From positions 10,458,205-10,522,204 of the forward strand of contig OX387184.1 in the NCBI GenBank assembly GCA_947561395.2: a stretch of 64,000 nt of DNA. The letters run 5' to 3'. A program made the position numbers and the translations under genes. The stretch comes from Buxus sempervirens (lineage: Eukaryota; Streptophyta; Magnoliopsida; Buxales; Buxaceae). The number at the start of each line of letters is the position of its first letter. The first letter of the stretch is position 1. This document shows, in pieces, positions 47,355 to 58,847 of the stretch. The notes beneath the pieces are model-generated. The model saw nothing but the letters and a program-made list of their open reading frames with translations, searched no databases and was not told the origin of the DNA.

Positions 47355-47646
47355 TTCAAGGGAGAGGTAAAAACTTGGAATGATTACCTGTAAGGTACAT
47401 CGGTTAAGGAAACTTCCATAATCAGTTATTGATAATTTGTGGTATTCTTCAAACCCACATATTTTTGTAAATATATATTTAGAAAATTTATAACAGTTTT
47501 TCAAATATTCTAATCTATTTTTCATGTTAAGATAAAGAACAGCTACTGTTCTCAAGAGCTTTTTCATTAACATCCATCCTTGTACGTAGAATGACCTAAA
47601 CGCCCATTTTGTGTCGTACGTTTGAACTGCTCTGAACTTCTTGGCC

Positions 47647-47654
47647 TATAAATA
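47647..47654 (+). promoter_or_regulatory. TATA box of the first PR-1 gene
   Basis: TATAAATA in GGCCTATAAATA, 69 bp upstream of the start codon. It is identical in position and context to the box of the second copy. Confidence 0.7.
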
Positions 47655-47722
47655 TATGTCCAAAGGGACATCTCATTACCCAGAAAAACTCTTGTGTGCA
47701 GTTTAGAACAAGAGAGAAGAAA

Positions 47723-48208
47723 ATGGGGTTGTTTAGGCTGGAATTAGCTCTCATGTTGCTCATAGCTTTTGCCCTGCAGGTCCATGTCTCCCAAGCGCAA
47801 AATTCCCCGCAAGACTACGTTAACGCCCACAACTTCTTTCGTTCACAGGTTGGCGTTGGGCCTCTTGTGTGGAACTACACGGTGGCGGCATATGCTGGGA
47901 AATATGCAAATAAGAGGGCTGGTGATTGCGAGCTGGAGCATTCATATGGACCCTTCGGTGAGAATATTGCGGAAGGTGGCGAACCCTTTTCCGGCAGCGA
48001 TGCTGTGAAACTTTTTGCCTCGGAAAGGCCGCACTATAACCCCCAATCGAACAGCTGTGTCGGAGGTGAGTGCCTTCACTACACGCAGGTGGTTTGGCGC
48101 AACTCGGTTCATCTGGGGTGTGCAAGAGTGAAATGCAAGAACGGCAACTTCTTCATTACCTGCAACTATGACCCCCCTGGCAACTACGAGGGTGAGCGTC
48201 CCTACTAG
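47723..48208 (+). CDS. PR1: Pathogenesis-related protein 1 (PR-1), copy A
   Basis: A secreted CAP-superfamily defence protein, 161 aa, without introns. The start is the ATG in AAAATGGGG; an in-frame Met nine codons upstream lies in the leader and is not favoured because the signal peptide begins [10 protein letters not shown]. The signal peptide covers about residues 1-25, with cleavage before [12 protein letters not shown]. The CAP domain has [35 protein letters not shown] and [11 protein letters not shown], with six cysteines for three disulfides. NYT is a possible N-glycosylation site. The last 11 residues, [11 protein letters not shown] after CNYD, fit the CAPE immune peptide. The usual Trp of the AVxxWxxEK block is Phe ([11 protein letters not shown]), which is unusual. 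The sister copy lies 2.9 kb downstream. PR-1 binds sterols and marks salicylate responses in other plants. Confidence 0.95.
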   Translation: MGLFRLELALMLLIAFALQVHVSQAQNSPQDYVNAHNFFRSQVGVGPLVWNYTVAAYAGKYANKRAGDCELEHSYGPFGENIAEGGEPFSGSDAVKLFASERPHYNPQSNSCVGGECLHYTQVVWRNSVHLGCARVKCKNGNFFITCNYDPPGNYEGERPY

Positions 48209-48330
48209 ATCGATATACATATCTAGGAGCTCTTGGCTAATTTTAAGCATCTATATTTTATCTAGATTATTCCAGAGTGTTTAATGTAGAAGAAGCTGTG
48301 GATCCTTTGTAGTCCTGTAATATGGAGCCT

Positions 48331-49789
48331 GTTAAGGATCCATTTGTCCTGTATCATGCAGGTTTAATTGTATGAGACGTACAGTATCATAAGTAATTAA
48401 GTAAGTGTTCCTCATCCCAGTCTAAGATTGACATATTGGCAGCAATACGACTTGCTCAGATCTCTTTCCGTCAGCCTAACTTATACATAAACGATCACTT
48501 GGATTTCGTTATATTTCATCCATGTAACGCTGCTACTGATAGTCAATGACGTTAGTATATATATATGGAGTAGAAAATTTGCGTGCAAGCTTATTAAAGA
48601 GAAGATCCAACAAGCTTCTCGACATACCTGTTGTATTGCTACAGGAAATTAATCAAACTATTTCCTCACTTGAATAACTAAATTCGATCACGTTGTGTAA
48701 GAGTGTAATCAAAGTGATTCAGACAGGAACTCGAACTAGTAGCTCCGAGAAGGGAATAACAGAAGAAGACTAGAGAATGTCTATAAACTCGGAATTGACT
48801 TCTCTCGTCGTCGAATTGGGGACGAAATTCTTTTACGTATTGCCTTCGCTTACATTTGAATTTACCGTCATGCGGCGTAATTTTAGCCGGAATTAAAGTA
48901 TAAAACAATCACATGCTTCGGAGAATGTATCCCACATGTTCCGGTTTCTTTTCTGTTCTTTTTCTCTTTTTAATTCTTTTTCGTTTCTCTTCTCTTTTTG
49001 TATGAACTGGTCCCTAGCTATCCATTACAAAACCACACTTTCTTTGGTAGAATCTAAGTCACGGGACTGCACGATGTTGAATTATTATTTGATATACATT
49101 AATTATTACTTTGGTTCATTGTTTGTTAAAATAGAAGGATACTGACGGCACATAAGCTAAAAATAATTGTAGTCGAGAGCTTCTCAAAATACTATCGTCA
49201 AATAATATAAAAAGGGCTTTTTGCATCCATAACCCTACATTATATATTCTCCTGTTTTCATTATTTATATCCATATTCCTCCATTTAGCATAATCGTTGT
49301 AGTGGTATCTCTCAAGTTAAAGTCTGTTAATTTTTATTATATGTTTTTTTATTAAATGATTAAATTAACCTTCTATAAGATAAAAAAATGTTAAATAGCC
49401 AAATGATTATATGCCTACTCTAATTTTCTATGAATAATTACCAATTGAGCAATTGTGAAAGCAAGCTTAAATCGATACACTTGTTATTCAAAATCAAAAG
49501 CTAGACAAAATGGGTCAGGAGAAATTATGTGCAGATGCATTAATTATTTTGGTTAAGATATGCGATAATACAAATTTATGCAAAGTCACCACTGGTCTAG
49601 CTATAAGCACAAATTGTATATATGCTGGTATTACAATTAGAGAGATTTATTCTTTATGCTTTGCTAAGTAATCTATATTAAACAAGAAAAGGAAAAAAAA
49701 TTTGGGAATAATAGCATCTACACGAATACATCAAGAGGCTAATTAAAGACATTATCGAGGCTATCCTCTATCCACTCTATGACAAACAA
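48331..49789. other. Spacer between the two PR-1 copies
   Basis: AT-rich DNA with no gene seen. Sequence near 48590-48900 is weakly echoed near 51480-51980 (AAGCTTCT, TGCGGCGTAATTTTAG), so the ancestral duplication may have been longer than the clear block. Confidence 0.45.
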
Positions 49790-50598
49790 TAAATCAAACA
49801 GACCTCTAGTGGCGTATACAATCTATAACCCTTTTTCAGGGTATCAACTCATGTAGCCCACAATTTATGACTTAGAATAGTCATAAATAGCTAATCTCTC
49901 GTGACTTCTTTAGGGCATCAACTTGTGTAACCCTGTTTCTAATAACATGAATTTCCAACCGTTCATGTCAACCACTCATGTGGAAAACCAACCAGCTGAT
50001 GACTTACGTATAGTTTGTCCAATTAATATATATATATATAAAAAAGAAGAAGCAGCTAGCCATGTTGCAAAGTATCCAAGCAATGTGGCCTAATAGAATT
50101 CCCAGAATATAAAAGAACCAAGCATACGATTATAAAGACAACTAATCAGGAAGACATTGATCATGAGGTGAATAGGGAAAATCACGGCAATATTCAAAAA
50201 CAAAATAGAGATTGTCCCGGAGCAAATCAAGGAAACAACGAATAAGATAATCCCTCAGAGATTTGACTTTCAAGGAAGGGGTATACCTGGAATGATTACC
50301 TGTAAGGACCGTCGGTTAAGGAAAGTTGAAAATCAGTTTGTTCTATCTCTCCATTTTAATTTTTGGTATTCTTTAAACTCGCTTACTTTTATGAACATTT
50401 GGAAAAGCTCTAACAGTCCTAAAAACATATATATACACCAAATATTCTTCTCTATTTCACGTTAATTAACATATCGAACAACTACTCTTTTCTCAATAGT
50501 TTGTCATTAACGTCTTATAGATCTAATGACCTAAACGCCCATGTTGTGTTTGCCTACACCAAAAGAAATTCGTCTGAACTTTTCTGAACTTGTTGGCC

Positions 50599-50606
50599 TA
50601 TAAATA
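50599..50606 (+). promoter_or_regulatory. TATA box of the second PR-1 gene
   Basis: TATAAATA in GGCCTATAAATAC, 66 bp upstream of the start codon, followed by the same GAGGGACATCTCATTACCCA leader as the first copy. Confidence 0.7.
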
Positions 50607-50671
50607 CATCTCCAGAGGGACATCTCATTACCCAGAAAAACTCTTGTGTGCCGTTTAGAACAAGAGAGAAA

Positions 50672-51157
50672 ATGGGGTTGTTTAGGCTAGAATTAGCTCT
50701 CATGTTGCTCATAGCTTTTGCCCTGCAGGTCCATGTCTCTCAAGCGCAAAACTCCCCACAAGATTATGTTAACGCCCACAACTTCTTTCGTTCAAAGGTT
50801 GGTGTTAGGCCAATTGTCTGGAATCGCACGGTGGCGGGGTATGCTCAGAAGTATGCAAATAAGAGGGCTCGTGATTGCAATCTGGAGCACTCTTATGGAC
50901 CCTTCGGTGAGAATATTGCCGAAGGCGGCGAACCCTTTTCCGGCAGCGACGCAGTGAAGTTTTTCGCCTCGGAAAGGCCATTCTATAACCACAAATTGAA
51001 CAACTGCATCGGAGGTGAATGCCTTCACTACACCCAGGTGGTTTGGCGCGACTCGGTTCATCTGGGGTGTGCAAGAGTGAAATGCAAGAACGGCAACTTA
51101 TTCATTACCTGCAACTATGACCCCCCTGGCAACTATGTGGGGGAGCGTCCTTATTAG
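50672..51157 (+). CDS. PR1: Pathogenesis-related protein 1 (PR-1), copy B
   Basis: A secreted CAP-family defence protein, 161 aa, intronless and the close tandem paralog of copy A. The signal peptide is identical ([20 protein letters not shown]...SQA, then QNSPQDY). Differences are scattered through the mature part, for example WNRTVAGYAQ against [10 protein letters not shown] and NHKLNNCIGGEC against [12 protein letters not shown]. All six Cys, the HYTQVVW block and the possible glycosylation site (NRT) are kept. The C-terminal CAPE-like peptide is PPGNYVGERPY after CNYD. Like copy A it has KFFASERPFYN in place of the usual W-containing block. The reading frame is intact and the promoter conserved, so it is probably functional. 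Confidence 0.95.
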   Translation: MGLFRLELALMLLIAFALQVHVSQAQNSPQDYVNAHNFFRSKVGVRPIVWNRTVAGYAQKYANKRARDCNLEHSYGPFGENIAEGGEPFSGSDAVKFFASERPFYNHKLNNCIGGECLHYTQVVWRDSVHLGCARVKCKNGNLFITCNYDPPGNYVGERPY

Positions 51158-51300
51158 ATATAGGAGCTCCTGGCTTCTTTTAAGCATCTGTTGATTGTCT
51201 TGGTTCCAGACTGTTTCATGTAGATGAAGCTGTGGATCCTTTATGCTTTGTCCTATACTATATATATGTAGGTCGACTGTTAAGGATTTATGGGGGTTCT

Positions 51301-52920
51301 TAAGGATATGTACTAAGCATGCTAATTAAATTATGTTTGTATGAGACAATATCGTAACAAGTGCTCCTCATTATTAATTCCTTATCTAAGATTGATGTAA
51401 TTAATGGACAGAAATTTGGTCAGATATCTTGCCGTTCTAAGCTTAATTAACTAACATATACATAAACTCCCAAAAGAAACCCAATAAGCTTCTTTGTGAG
51501 GCTGGTATTCCCATTTTCAATTCTGAAAATGCTTCCACTTGCGTGATTTTGGTGTTTAGTTAGGCAGATGAATCCTTGTTTTAACCGTACGTAAAAAGAA
51601 AGATTGCCTGGAATTCATATCGTGCTAGCTCATGCGTTCAAAAACTCTTGACTGTATTAATTAATGCTAGTTTCTTCTCCTTTTATTGAACTGCTTCCAT
51701 GGCCTATAGTTATCCATGAAATTACATAATCTTAGTTGCAGGCTTGCAGCAGAGCATGGATGTAGCAAATGCCCCGGCACGTTAATAAGATTAGAGAGTT
51801 CTAAAAACTAGGATCAGTCTGTTCCCAGAAGCTTTCTGAATGATTTCATCTTTAAAAAGTAAACAATTATCTATTATATTATTGACTTTAATTAGAAGAA
51901 GAATCGTACCTAATATATATTATTTTGGTTTCGCTTCTCCCTCTCTGAAGCGGACGTTTGAATTTACAGTTATGCGGCGTAATTTTAGGCAACATAAAAG
52001 TAATCACACGGACTTTTCTAAGACGTGCATCTGAAAGAATCCCACATGTTCCGGGTTTTGATTTGTATTCTTCTTCTTTTTTCAGTCACTCTCACTCTTT
52101 CTCTCACTCAATGATTCTTTGGATATAATATGTATGTATGTATTATGTATAATAGCATTGTTTTAATTTAATAATCATAAATTATATCGTCTTCAATTTC
52201 AATTACTAACATCAAGTAATATATTAATAAATTATCATGCGCAAACAGTTGGATGAAAGAGACCGTTTCATGGAGCCAAATCCAGCGTGAAAGGTGCGGA
52301 TTGATGGCCGTTTTCATTAAGGGGCCACACCCCAAAATGCATCCCAGCCGGTGGTTTCATTGAACCACCGGATTTTGGTTCTAGAAGAAATGCTCACCGG
52401 ATTGATGAAAGTGATCTATTAACATTGCCCCACATATTATTTTTTCGTTTATTTACTTCTCTGAATAATGAAATCATCTAACCCTATATATTATGTCATC
52501 TGAGCCTCAAAATAAATAAATGAATTATGATTGTCAAACGTCAAACCAACTTAACGTCGGACGTTAGTTCAGTTTCTTCATCAATCCAATACAAACCGGG
52601 TGGAATCAATGTAATCTGGCAAAACGCCCTATGCATGAAACCACAATAAACTGGTGTGAATCAGAATTAAGTGCCCATAAAGGGACCTCAATTGAACTAG
52701 CTAGCTTGAACCGTCTGATCCAGTGTAAAGCACTGATCCGGCCATAAAATAAAATGAACAGGAACATTTGCACGGTTCAAAAGTTTACAAGTTGGAATTC
52801 CTGAGAATGCCTCAAGAGTTGGGACGAACTTGCATGCAAGTGCCTCGTGTATTATTAATTGTGGTCTATTAGAGGAATGGTGTTGGATTTTTATCAAAAA
52901 AATCAGTTTATGGCTACGTC
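51301..52920. other. Spacer between PR-1 copies B and C
   Basis: No gene is supported. A short palindrome GGTGGTTTCATTGAACCACC lies near 52350, and TATG microsatellite-like words near 52125. Confidence 0.45.
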
Positions 52921-52923
52921 TCT

Positions 52924-53409
52924 CTAATAGGGACGCTCTCCTTCAACGTTGCCTGGGGGATCGTAGTTGCAGGTTATGAAGTAACGGTCGTTGCCGCAGC
53001 TTGCACGAGCGCAACCCAGGCGTACTGAATTTCTCCAGACGATCTGGGTATAATGCAAGCATTCCTGCCCAGGACTGCAAGAGTTGGTGCCGTAATCGTA
53101 GTACTTCTTCTCGTCGAGCCACCAATTGACGGCAGCCTCTGCGTTTGTATAGCTTCCATCACCAAAACCCCAGTAGATATTCTCTCCGTATGGACCACCA
53201 GAGTGAATAAGTTGGCAATCCTTGGATCTCTTCTGGGCATAATCCTTGGCATACTCTTCCAGGGCTTGATCCCACTTCATCGGTCCGACGCCCACTGCAG
53301 CACGAGCGGCGTTTTGGAGGTTCAGGTAGTCCTCGGGATTGTTCTGGCCTTGGACGACGCCCATGATACACAGCAATGCCATTACCGTCAAGCTTGCAGC
53401 AGGAGCCAT
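52924..53409 (-). CDS. PR1: Pathogenesis-related protein 1 (PR-1), divergent copy C
   Basis: A secreted CAP-family protein, 161 aa, intronless, on the opposite strand to copies A and B. The signal peptide is MAPAASLTVMALLCIMGVVQ, with cleavage near G/QNNPEDYL. The mature part has the classic PR-1 blocks LIHSGGPYGENIYWG, AAVNWWLDEKKYYDY, CSPGQECLHYTQIVWRNSVR, LGCARASCG and [11 protein letters not shown]. Six cysteines and the usual Trp residues are present. The C-terminus gives the CAPE-like peptide PPGNVEGERPY after CNYD. This copy is closer to canonical PR-1 than A and B. A TATATA motif on the minus strand at about 53452-53446 lies roughly 40 bp before the start codon. Confidence 0.95.
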   Translation of the reverse strand: MAPAASLTVMALLCIMGVVQGQNNPEDYLNLQNAARAAVGVGPMKWDQALEEYAKDYAQKRSKDCQLIHSGGPYGENIYWGFGDGSYTNAEAAVNWWLDEKKYYDYGTNSCSPGQECLHYTQIVWRNSVRLGCARASCGNDRYFITCNYDPPGNVEGERPY

Positions 53410-53469
53410 GTTTCGAATCTATATCTTACTTCTGTCACCATTTGCATATATAGTGTTTGAGAACATCTT

Positions 53470-54135
53470 ACCTTTCGTTGCATGTAGAGGAATTACATCC
53501 CCCTAACTGTACAAATTGACCATCGGTTGCGTTGCATGGATAACTAATGCTGGCGTTTGAAAGTTTCAATTTCCTTAAAGAGAAAAGGGGTGCTGTCAAA
53601 TTTTCCTTTTTTTGATACGAATGTGCTGTCAAATTTTTAATAGTCATCTCCTAAGAGAAGATAATTAATAACGTCATTAAAAAGTTTCTAACTTTTGCGC
53701 CAAATCAGTATCTGTAACTCTCCGAGAAATCTATAGCTGCGTTTGAACACAGCCGTTCGGGAACTTAATTTCAACTTAATCTAAGATTTTTCTGTAAGTT
53801 CAAATCCTTTATTTCCAAACTAAAGCAGCCCGCCAATGCATATAACCGGAAAAAAAATGAGTAGGAAGAAAAATACCTATTGGGTTCCGTTGATTTTGCC
53901 GGATGACAAACTCGATCAAATGATTTTGGTAGTTTAATTTTTAGTATTTTCTTTTAGGTAACATCAAAATCTACTAAAAACGTTGGTAAAGTTTTAAGGA
54001 TGATACGTTTTAAACTATTTCTTGCATGTGGATTTCTGAAGTGGGAGCAATAACATTAAAAATTTGGTATTGATATTCCATAAATCTGCAGCCGCAACCC
54101 AGCCTAGCTAGCTAGACATTTTTTTTATGCAGAGT
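53470..54135. other. Intergenic DNA beyond PR-1 copy C
   Basis: The nearest part is the promoter of PR-1 copy C. No further gene or clear repeat end is seen. Confidence 0.45.
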
Positions 54136-54475
54136 AAATTTAGTTAACCCCCGTATAAGTCATTAAACCTTGTCAAATTAATTTTTAATGATACTTTTTT
54201 AAAATAATCAACATAATTAAATTTTAGTGACACTTTACCATATAACGTGTACTAAGTCATTTGATTGGTACATGGGCATTCTTCAAAGAACGGGGTTTGT
54301 AATAGGACTGCAACTCGTTGCGGTTTGGTTCGGGTTAGCTTCAACCCAGGTCCAAACCAAGGTTACTGATGGTCGGTTCAGAACCGAACTGAACCGACCT
54401 CAGAACCGAATTACCGAAACTGAAACCGAACCGATTATTTATATAAATCCCGAAACCCAACCCAAACCGAACTGA

Positions 54476-57400
54476 ATTGCAAATACTGCGATTCATTCCT
54501 TTCAACAAGTACATGATCTCGGGCGTCAAATTGTTCTCGATGCTGTAACCAAATATTGCCGGCAATCAAGCACAAACCCTAGCTGATTCCTCATACGAAA
54601 ACTCTAAACTCTCTAAGAATCTTACCTTGGCAACGAGCTTCTCAGTTCGGGTGTTGAGTAGATGGGCATTGAGTGTCGTCGGTGAATTGAGATTACGTAA
54701 CCCTAATTCCATAAGATAGAGAAGCATCGGTCTCAGACAGTACTCGGTGTAAGCACCTCATTTTTGCGCTCCCAGAAAAAAACCAAAAATACAAACCCTG
54801 GACAGAAAGTCAACCCTAAGGGGTGAAAAGTTGACTTTTTTGATCAAATGAAATTGGCCACCTTGCTTTATCTCATTGGATAGAGAATCTCGACACGATT
54901 CCAACGCAACTGAGTTTGCAGGAATCGGGGTCCGGATGAAGGTTCTGCGGGCGGTCAAACTTAAGGAAAAGCCGAGAGTTGACTTTTCCTCGAATTCCGT
55001 GCCAAGTACCTTGCTTTATATCATTGGATAGAGAATCTCGACACGATTCCAACGCAACTGAGTTTGCAGGAATCGGGGTCCGGATGAAGGTTCTGCGGGC
55101 GGTCAAACTTGAGCAGAGCCAAAAGTTGACTTTCTGCTAAAATCCGATCCAGAGGCCTACCCCTAGGTCATTGGGTATAGAATCTCGACACGGTTCCAAC
55201 GCAATTGAGTTTGTAGGAATCGGGGTCCGGATGAAGGTTCTGCGGGCGGTCAAACTTGAGCAGAGCCAAAAGTTGACTTTCTGCTAAAATCCGATCCAGA
55301 GGCCTACCTTTAGGTCATTGGATAGAGAATCTCGACACGGTTCCAACGCAACTGAGTTTGCAGGAATCGGGGTCCGGATGAAGGTTCTGCGAGCGGTCAA
55401 ACTTGAGCAGAGCTAAAAGTTGACTTTCTGCTAAAATCCGATCCAGAGGCCTACCCCTAGGTCATGGGATGGAGGGCTCCGATACGATTCTAATGAAACT
55501 AAGTTTGCCCAGATCGGAGTCCGGATGAAGGAAATATGAGCTGACGAAATTCCCGGGCAGCAAAACCAGCAAACTGCGCACGTGGCAAAAAGCTGCACAC
55601 GTGGCGAGTTGCGCAGGAAAATATCTCGGGGATCAAATCCGTAAATATCTAAACATTCAAAATATCCCAGGGACCAATCTGAAAGTATCTGAAAATATCT
55701 GAATAAAATAATATTAAACCTAAATATCCCAGGTACCATATCCTAATTTTCAGATTTTTAAGACAAACCCGCGGCGGCATTTAATGATTTAATCATTATG
55801 TCGCTCGTGCCGAGCGACAGGAGCTCGGCGCGAGCTGGGCGCCGAAGTGGGCGGATGCCCATTTCTCCTTCTATAAAAGCCACAACCCCCTTCATTGCAG
55901 GGGGTTCGGATTGTTGGAGTTCTGCATTTTTTTGGGTTCTGCATTTTTTGGGTTCGGCATTTCTTGGGGGTTGGACATTCTGTTGTCCTTCGGCACGCGA
56001 AGGTAGTCTGGGCTACCATCTTCCCCAAAGAAACCACACTCTTGGCCATTCCTTTCTTCCCCTTCTTCCTCGTCAAACCCGAAGGTAAGCTTGCTCTTGG
56101 TGTGAGAAGGAGGCTTCGGCTGCAGCTCGTTGGCTCCAAGGAACCCTCCGGCCTACTCTACAAAGACCTGGAACCAAGGTGAGCTCTCCATTTTCTTTTG
56201 TTCAATATATATATAAATCAGGCTTCCCATGCATCTCTGATATCTTGTTTGTCATTGTTTGTTTGATTCGAATTCGAAGGGAGCATGTTCCCTGTGATCG
56301 CACCTCTCTTGTATCCCGATAAAACCCCCCTTTCCCTTCTTCCTTAATCGTGTTTTGTTTTCAAAGTTTTATGCATGTTCTGTAATGTTTGGGTGTTCGG
56401 ATTTGTAGGTTTGCGAAGAGGTTTGATCCTCACAACTTAGGTTAGATTAATTTCCAAGTATGTTAGAGGTCTGCTGGGGTTCTAAGGATCCCCAGAAACC
56501 AGTTACAGAGCTTAAAACCAGTCGGAAATGGAGTTTGGAGAGAAAAAACAGAGAGTCAGGGTCTGCGCTGAGCTCACGCTCACCTCGCGCTCACCTAGCT
56601 TGGGTCCGCTCACCTCGCGCTCACCTCGTGCTCACCTCGCGTTCACCTCGTGCTCACCTCGCGCTCACCTCGCGCCCACCTAAATTTGGATGCGCTCATC
56701 TCGCGCTCACCTCGTGCTCACCTAAAATTGGATGCGCTCACCTCGCGCTCACCTCGCGCCCACCTAAATTTGGATGCACTCACCTCGCGCCCACCTCATT
56801 TTGGGTGCGCCCACCTCGTTTTTGGGTGTTTTTTCGCTGTTTTCGGTCCGCCCACTTCGCGCTGACCTCGCGCCTAGCGCCCGGAGGTCGGCGCCTACCC
56901 TTTTAAGGCCGAATGGCCTATATTTTTTAAAATTCCGAAAATACCCCTTGGACCCAGTGTATGTGATTTTCGTATATTTTGTGTATTTCATGATTTTTGA
57001 CTGTGGGGGTGACATTCTCAAACCGAACCAAATATGCCAATAGGGTTTCCGGGTCACCCGGGAACCCAACATGGGACCCAGACCACCCGGTCTGACTTGA
57101 TTTCCAGTGGGCCCTCCAACGGGGCCCACCCAGCCCGAACCATTGAATCGTGCTTAAATAAGATAATCAAAGGAACTGGGCGGGCCGGACCACTTGAGGC
57201 CCACCCAAGCTCTATGCAGGGCATGCATGCTTAAATTAGGTCGTGGTTTGGCCGAGACCAAGGGCAGGGCCTATCGGGCCCACCAAGCCCATTAACCAAC
57301 TAAGGTTAGGGTTTCAAAACCCTAACTCAGGAAGTCTTGGGCTTTCAAGCCCAAGCCCAAATCCTGACCCACTTTGGAAACTTAAGCAAGATAAATCTCA

Positions 57401-58495
57401 AATCATTTGGCAAACAACTGTGGGGCCCACTCAAGGGCCCACAAACATTCCCGGCCCACTTGTGCATAGAAATCACTTAAATAACCAAACTGAACTTCAA
57501 AGTAAAATCAATTCACTTGAACCAAAGCCCAAAGGGTCTCTCAGGTTTAGACCGAGGCCCACCAAGGGACACGTGGGCTCAACCAAGCCCACCAAGGAAT
57601 CCGCGGGCCTTCCAACGGGGCCCGCCCAATCAGACTCACATCACTTTAAGCTAAGAAAGATAAAACCAAGTAAAGGGACCCACACCACTTTGGCAGTCCC
57701 GCTAGACTTAATCAAAATTACATGCTGGAATAGGAATCGGGTGAGTGAGAGACCAGAGTTAACTCAAACCAGGGAAACTTATGGGACCCGTCATTTGACG
57801 GAGTGGACTGGGGTGTCTACGGACTTCCCCAGACCGCAACCGAGAACCTACTTAGAATCTCAAGCCGCAGACCAAGCCTTAGTAGAAGAACTTAGGCACC
57901 CAGGTGTCCGCCTGCACCCCATCAGGCGGTGGCGACTCCAACATTCCCGAATTACCCTTTGGGAGGCGTGCCGACCCGTGCGACCATGCACACACTCGGC
58001 ATCAGCAAGGAGAATTGCGGGGCAACGAAGAATTAGACTACACGACTCGTGAGATGTTGCGAGGTCAACGTCAAGGAAGTCGAATACGGGAGCGATGTCG
58101 GTGGCGCCGAGATCGGACGGGAAGAATTTGGGGCAGATAAAGGAGAGCCGATGGAAGTCAAAATCGGAGAAGCCCTTGGATTTGAGGTAATTTACGATTG
58201 AGAGAATTCGATCTAGGGTTTCTGGGGAGGAGAATTTGTTACTATAGTTTTTGTTGTTGTTGTTGCTGCTGGTATTGATGATGCCTAGGGTTTTGAGGTA
58301 ACAGAGAATCTGGCGGTGAGATGTGCGGAATCCGAGTAGAAGAGGAGGCTACGTAGAAGGCCGAGATTGGAGTTCTGGGGAGTCGATGGAACGGGGTGGA
58401 GGGACGTGGAAGGAGCTGAGTAGCATTATCTTAAAGCGGTTGACAAATTGCTTCCCGAAGCTCGCGATTCCCCGGCTCTGCGAATTGAAGGCCAT
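54476..58495 (-). pseudogene. Captured mTERF-family gene segment, split by a solo LTR
   Basis: On the minus strand a frame starts at the Met at 58495 (MAFNSQSRGIASFGKQF) and runs to 58000, encoding GFRTSHRQILCYLKTLG, ILSIVNYLKSKGFSDFDF, LSFICPKFFPSDL and LILRCPAILLADAE. After the LTR and one copy of its TSD the same frame goes on with YCLRPMLLYLMELGLRNL, FLESLEFSYEESARV and LPAIFGYSIENNLTP, then stops at the hAT subterminal DNA. These are repeated mTERF motifs of about 35 aa, each with a Pro near its start. Plant mTERFs are organellar nucleic-acid-binding proteins. The captured copy has at least two in-frame stops and lacks the C-terminus, so it is a dead fragment. The parent gene is probably elsewhere in the genome. 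Confidence 0.8.
54748..57994 (+). mobile_element. Solo LTR, Tat/Ogre-like, with TSD CTCGG
   Basis: A 3247-bp solo LTR starting TGTAAGCACC and ending CATGCACACA, flanked by perfect CTCGG duplications (54743-54747 and 57995-57999). It is collinear with the 5' LTR at 10353-13695 in the opposite orientation: the 147-bp repeats (54830-55520), a TATAAAAG box near 55873, the GAGGTGAGC minisatellite (56560-56870) and the GC-rich end all correspond. It is the same family with moderate divergence and a shorter minisatellite. It carries no internal region. Confidence 0.92.
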
Positions 58496-58810
58496 GCAAT
58501 AAGACTAATCACAGTAAAAAGAAGGAGAAGAGTGGGAATCGCAAAGACTCGAAGAAATTAGAATCATTGTTGAACAAAAAAGAAGAAGAAGAAGAATGAG
58601 AAGAGGAGATACTAAGATAAGATTTTAACCTCTTTGTCTGTTAGAACGAAAAATCCGAAGAATCAGCTCCAGAGAATGGCGTCTTGAACACTGGCAATCC
58701 CGGTGGTGAAGAGAAGGGAGGCAGGTCGAGTTTAGGGTTTGGGAGAGGATTTAGTCATTTAAGAGGAACGGTTCGTTTGTAATATGTTAAAAAGTTGGAT
58801 CCTGAATTTT

Positions 58811-58843
<33 letters not shown>
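58811..58843. repeat. (AT)n microsatellite
   Basis: About 15 AT dinucleotides lie between the captured mTERF leader and the right subterminal region of hAT element A. Confidence 0.9.

Positions 58844-58847
<4 letters not shown>

Larger units (their letters stand above)
46480..48330 (+). repeat. PR-1 duplication unit, copy 1
   Basis: This block matches 49790-51300. Shared blocks are an upstream ATCTATAA(A)CC...GCCCACA(G/A)TTTATGACTTA sequence, the GAGATTTGACTTTCAAGG...ATGATTACCTGTAAGG promoter block, the TATA region, the coding region and the 3' flank (GGAGCTC, AAGCTGTGGATCCTTT). Copy 1 is longer, partly because of an internal tandem repeat at 46650-47037. Confidence 0.8.
49790..51300 (+). 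repeat. PR-1 duplication unit, copy 2
   Basis: The partner of 46480-48330. The promoter, coding region and 3' flank align with copy 1. The W-box and TATA box are kept. Confidence 0.8.

Noticed and set aside
47820-48250. Minus-strand frames opposite the PR-1 genes
   Set aside because: They are shadows of intact PR-1 coding sequence; there is no independent support.
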